Of a stretch of DNA of 64,000 nt, positions 62,757 to 64,000 are shown one piece after another. A model generated the notes under the pieces. It had not been told where the DNA came from, did no database searches, and worked only from the letters and a program-made list of their open reading frames with translations. The stretch is from contig CABJAB010000003.1 of NCBI GenBank assembly GCA_902363445.1, positions 372,001-436,000 of the forward strand, given 5' to 3'. The DNA is from Lachnospiraceae bacterium. GTDB lineage: Bacteria > Bacillota > Clostridia > Lachnospirales > Lachnospiraceae. The translations under genes and the position numbers were made by a program. Positions within the stretch are counted from its first letter, which is position 1, and each line of letters begins with the position of its first letter.

Positions 62757-64000
62757 CTACTCCACTTTTGTTAAAAACGTCATCTGGGACGCGTCACCGC
62801 CGGTCAGCATAAGGTTCAGATCCCGAATCAGCTCCCCGACTATGTCCGTTGCCTGGTACAGCGATTTTCCTGTTGTCCAGACGTTTCCTTCCTTCACCGC
62901 TTTGAAATCCGCAAACATCTCGCTCTTGGCTAGTAGATCCTCCACACCGGTCAGCGGCGCGTCAATGGACGCGTTATAGACCAGATAGTCCGCATCCACG
63001 GCAGTCGCGTAAAATTCTTCCATGGTCAGAGGAATCGAGGTCTTTCCGGACTCATCCTGAAGATTGGAAAACGCATAGCGCCCGCCTCCGATCTCAATCA
63101 TCTTCGGAATATAATCCGCAGGCTTCCTTACCACCACGGAACCGTCTGTACTGACATAAAAATACGCCACGGTCTTTTCTGTGTTCTTAAAATCTTTCAG
63201 ATCGCTGATCACCTTGGCCTGCTGGTCGAAGAATGCTTTCGCTTCGTCTTCCTTATCCACCATGACACTGTAGGCCTTGATCCATTCCGTTCTTCCCAGA
63301 GGATGGCTCTCATAGCTGGAGCGGTCGATGAACACCGGGATATCTAGCATTTCGATCATCTCCTGCACCTTCGGGGAATGAAGGATCATGGTCGACTCAA
63401 TGGCCAGATCGCATTGTTCATTCACCAGAAGTTCATAATCCGGTTCGCTGTATTTTCCGGCAAAGAGGATATCTCCACTTTCCATGGCCTTCACAGCATC
63501 GTCTATATACCAGCCGGAGGCCTGGGTACCGCTCAAACGAATGGCGTCCAGCGCATTCATGGAGGCAAAAAGGGCCATGGCTGAGGTCGCCGCCAGATAA
63601 ATCTGATCCAGCGGCTGCTGCAGCACAATGACGTCCTCATCCAGGCTGTCCGGAACCGGCTTGCCTTCCGGGACCACCAGATATCTGGCGCTGTCATGGA
63701 CGTCGATCAGTCCATAACCGCCTTCATAATAATAGACGTCGAAGCCCTCGGCATAGGTGAGCTCCATGGCGGATTCATAGGTAAGTCCGGCAATTTCCGG
63801 CGCGTCGCCGCTCTTTCTGGCCGCTGTCGTTTCCTCTTTCTCTGCCTGGCGGCTTTCCGTCCCGGCCGTCGTCTTCGTTTCTGTGGAAGTCTCTTGTGTG
63901 TCCTGGACCGTCTGCTTTTCTGTTTCCTTCTCCGCTTTCTGGCCGCAGCCCCCCAAAAGGAGGACTGCAGCCAGTATCAGCGCAGTAACCTGATATAATT
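62757..64000 (-). CDS. ABC transporter substrate-binding lipoprotein (5' end beyond the window)
   Basis: Extracytoplasmic binding protein of the periplasmic-binding class III (FecB/BtuF-like) fold, at least 414 residues. A hydrophobic signal segment TALILAAVLLLGGC ends in a lipobox whose Cys codon is at 63945-63947, so the start codon lies just outside. A Glu/Thr/Lys linker precedes the two lobes, with PLDQIYLAATSAM and IEIGGGRYAFSNL visible. The frame is open to the window edge; an internal TTG at 63956 lies inside the lipobox and is not the start. First gene of the importer. Confidence 0.88.
   Translation of the reverse strand, partial: LYQVTALILAAVLLLGGCGQKAEKETEKQTVQDTQETSTETKTTAGTESRQAEKEETTAARKSGDAPEIAGLTYESAMELTYAEGFDVYYYEGGYGLIDVHDSARYLVVPEGKPVPDSLDEDVIVLQQPLDQIYLAATSAMALFASMNALDAIRLSGTQASGWYIDDAVKAMESGDILFAGKYSEPDYELLVNEQCDLAIESTMILHSPKVQEMIEMLDIPVFIDRSSYESHPLGRTEWIKAYSVMVDKEDEAKAFFDQQAKVISDLKDFKNTEKTVAYFYVSTDGSVVVRKPADYIPKMIEIGGGRYAFSNLQDESGKTSIPLTMEEFYATAVDADYLVYNASIDAPLTGVEDLLAKSEMFADFKAVKEGNVWTTGKSLYQATDIVGELIRDLNLMLTGGDASQMTFLTKVE

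Overview
The window looks like chromosomal DNA of a spore-forming, anaerobic Clostridia bacterium, most probably a member of the Lachnospiraceae. Reasons seen in the sequence: AGGAGG-type ribosome binding sites, sigma-A promoters, many intrinsic terminators, sporulation genes (spoIIE, yabP, yabQ, spoVT, spoVG), a GlgC/GlgD pair, a NiaR regulator and a preQ1 riboswitch in front of queT. I saw no rRNA, tRNA, CRISPR array, transposase or prophage gene.

Layout. 1-4312: K+ uptake (ktrB, ktrA), apt and recJ. 4344-7862: serine synthesis (serC, serA) with a DUF1015 protein that may act on serine or phosphoserine. 8020-12537: leuB-ilvD-ilvB. 12707-15084 (+): NiaR-type operator, pncB and plsC. 15114-20356 (+): a methyltransferase, then three overlapping genes for a Rieske/FAD oxidoreductase, a tocopherol-cyclase-like protein and a DUF255 thioredoxin-fold protein. 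20366-20962: the NAD regulator niaR, which shares an 11-base site with pncB. 20989-23052: a GH13 glycosidase.

23197-47905 is a long minus-strand block that matches the Bacillus subtilis spoVG-to-ftsH region: glgC, glgD, spoVG, trkA, trkH, pth, mfd, prsA, a large hybrid histidine kinase, spoVT, mazG, hup, rqcP/yabO, yabP, yabQ, divIC, spoIIE, tilS, hpt, ftsH. It joins cell division, the spore programme, translation rescue, transcription-coupled repair and glycogen synthesis. 48109-51086 (+) holds a YhaO-like nuclease and a membrane-anchored SMC-like ATPase. 51149-56166 holds prs, dnaC, dnaD and murC. The dnaD leader carries a cluster of DnaA boxes and two inverted Spo0A boxes. 57000-59850: queT, a shikimate-kinase-like gene and a CBS/DRTGG pyrophosphatase. 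60118-64000: a small membrane protein and an iron-complex-type ABC importer cut by the window edge.

The most unusual element is a non-coding, hairpin-rich repeat present three times (27469-27672, 36342-36725, 56265-56909). The copies differ by clean loss of whole internal modules. Other points for follow-up are a possible C-rich small RNA downstream of ftsH, the DnaA/Spo0A control region of dnaD-dnaC, and the three-gene redox operon.
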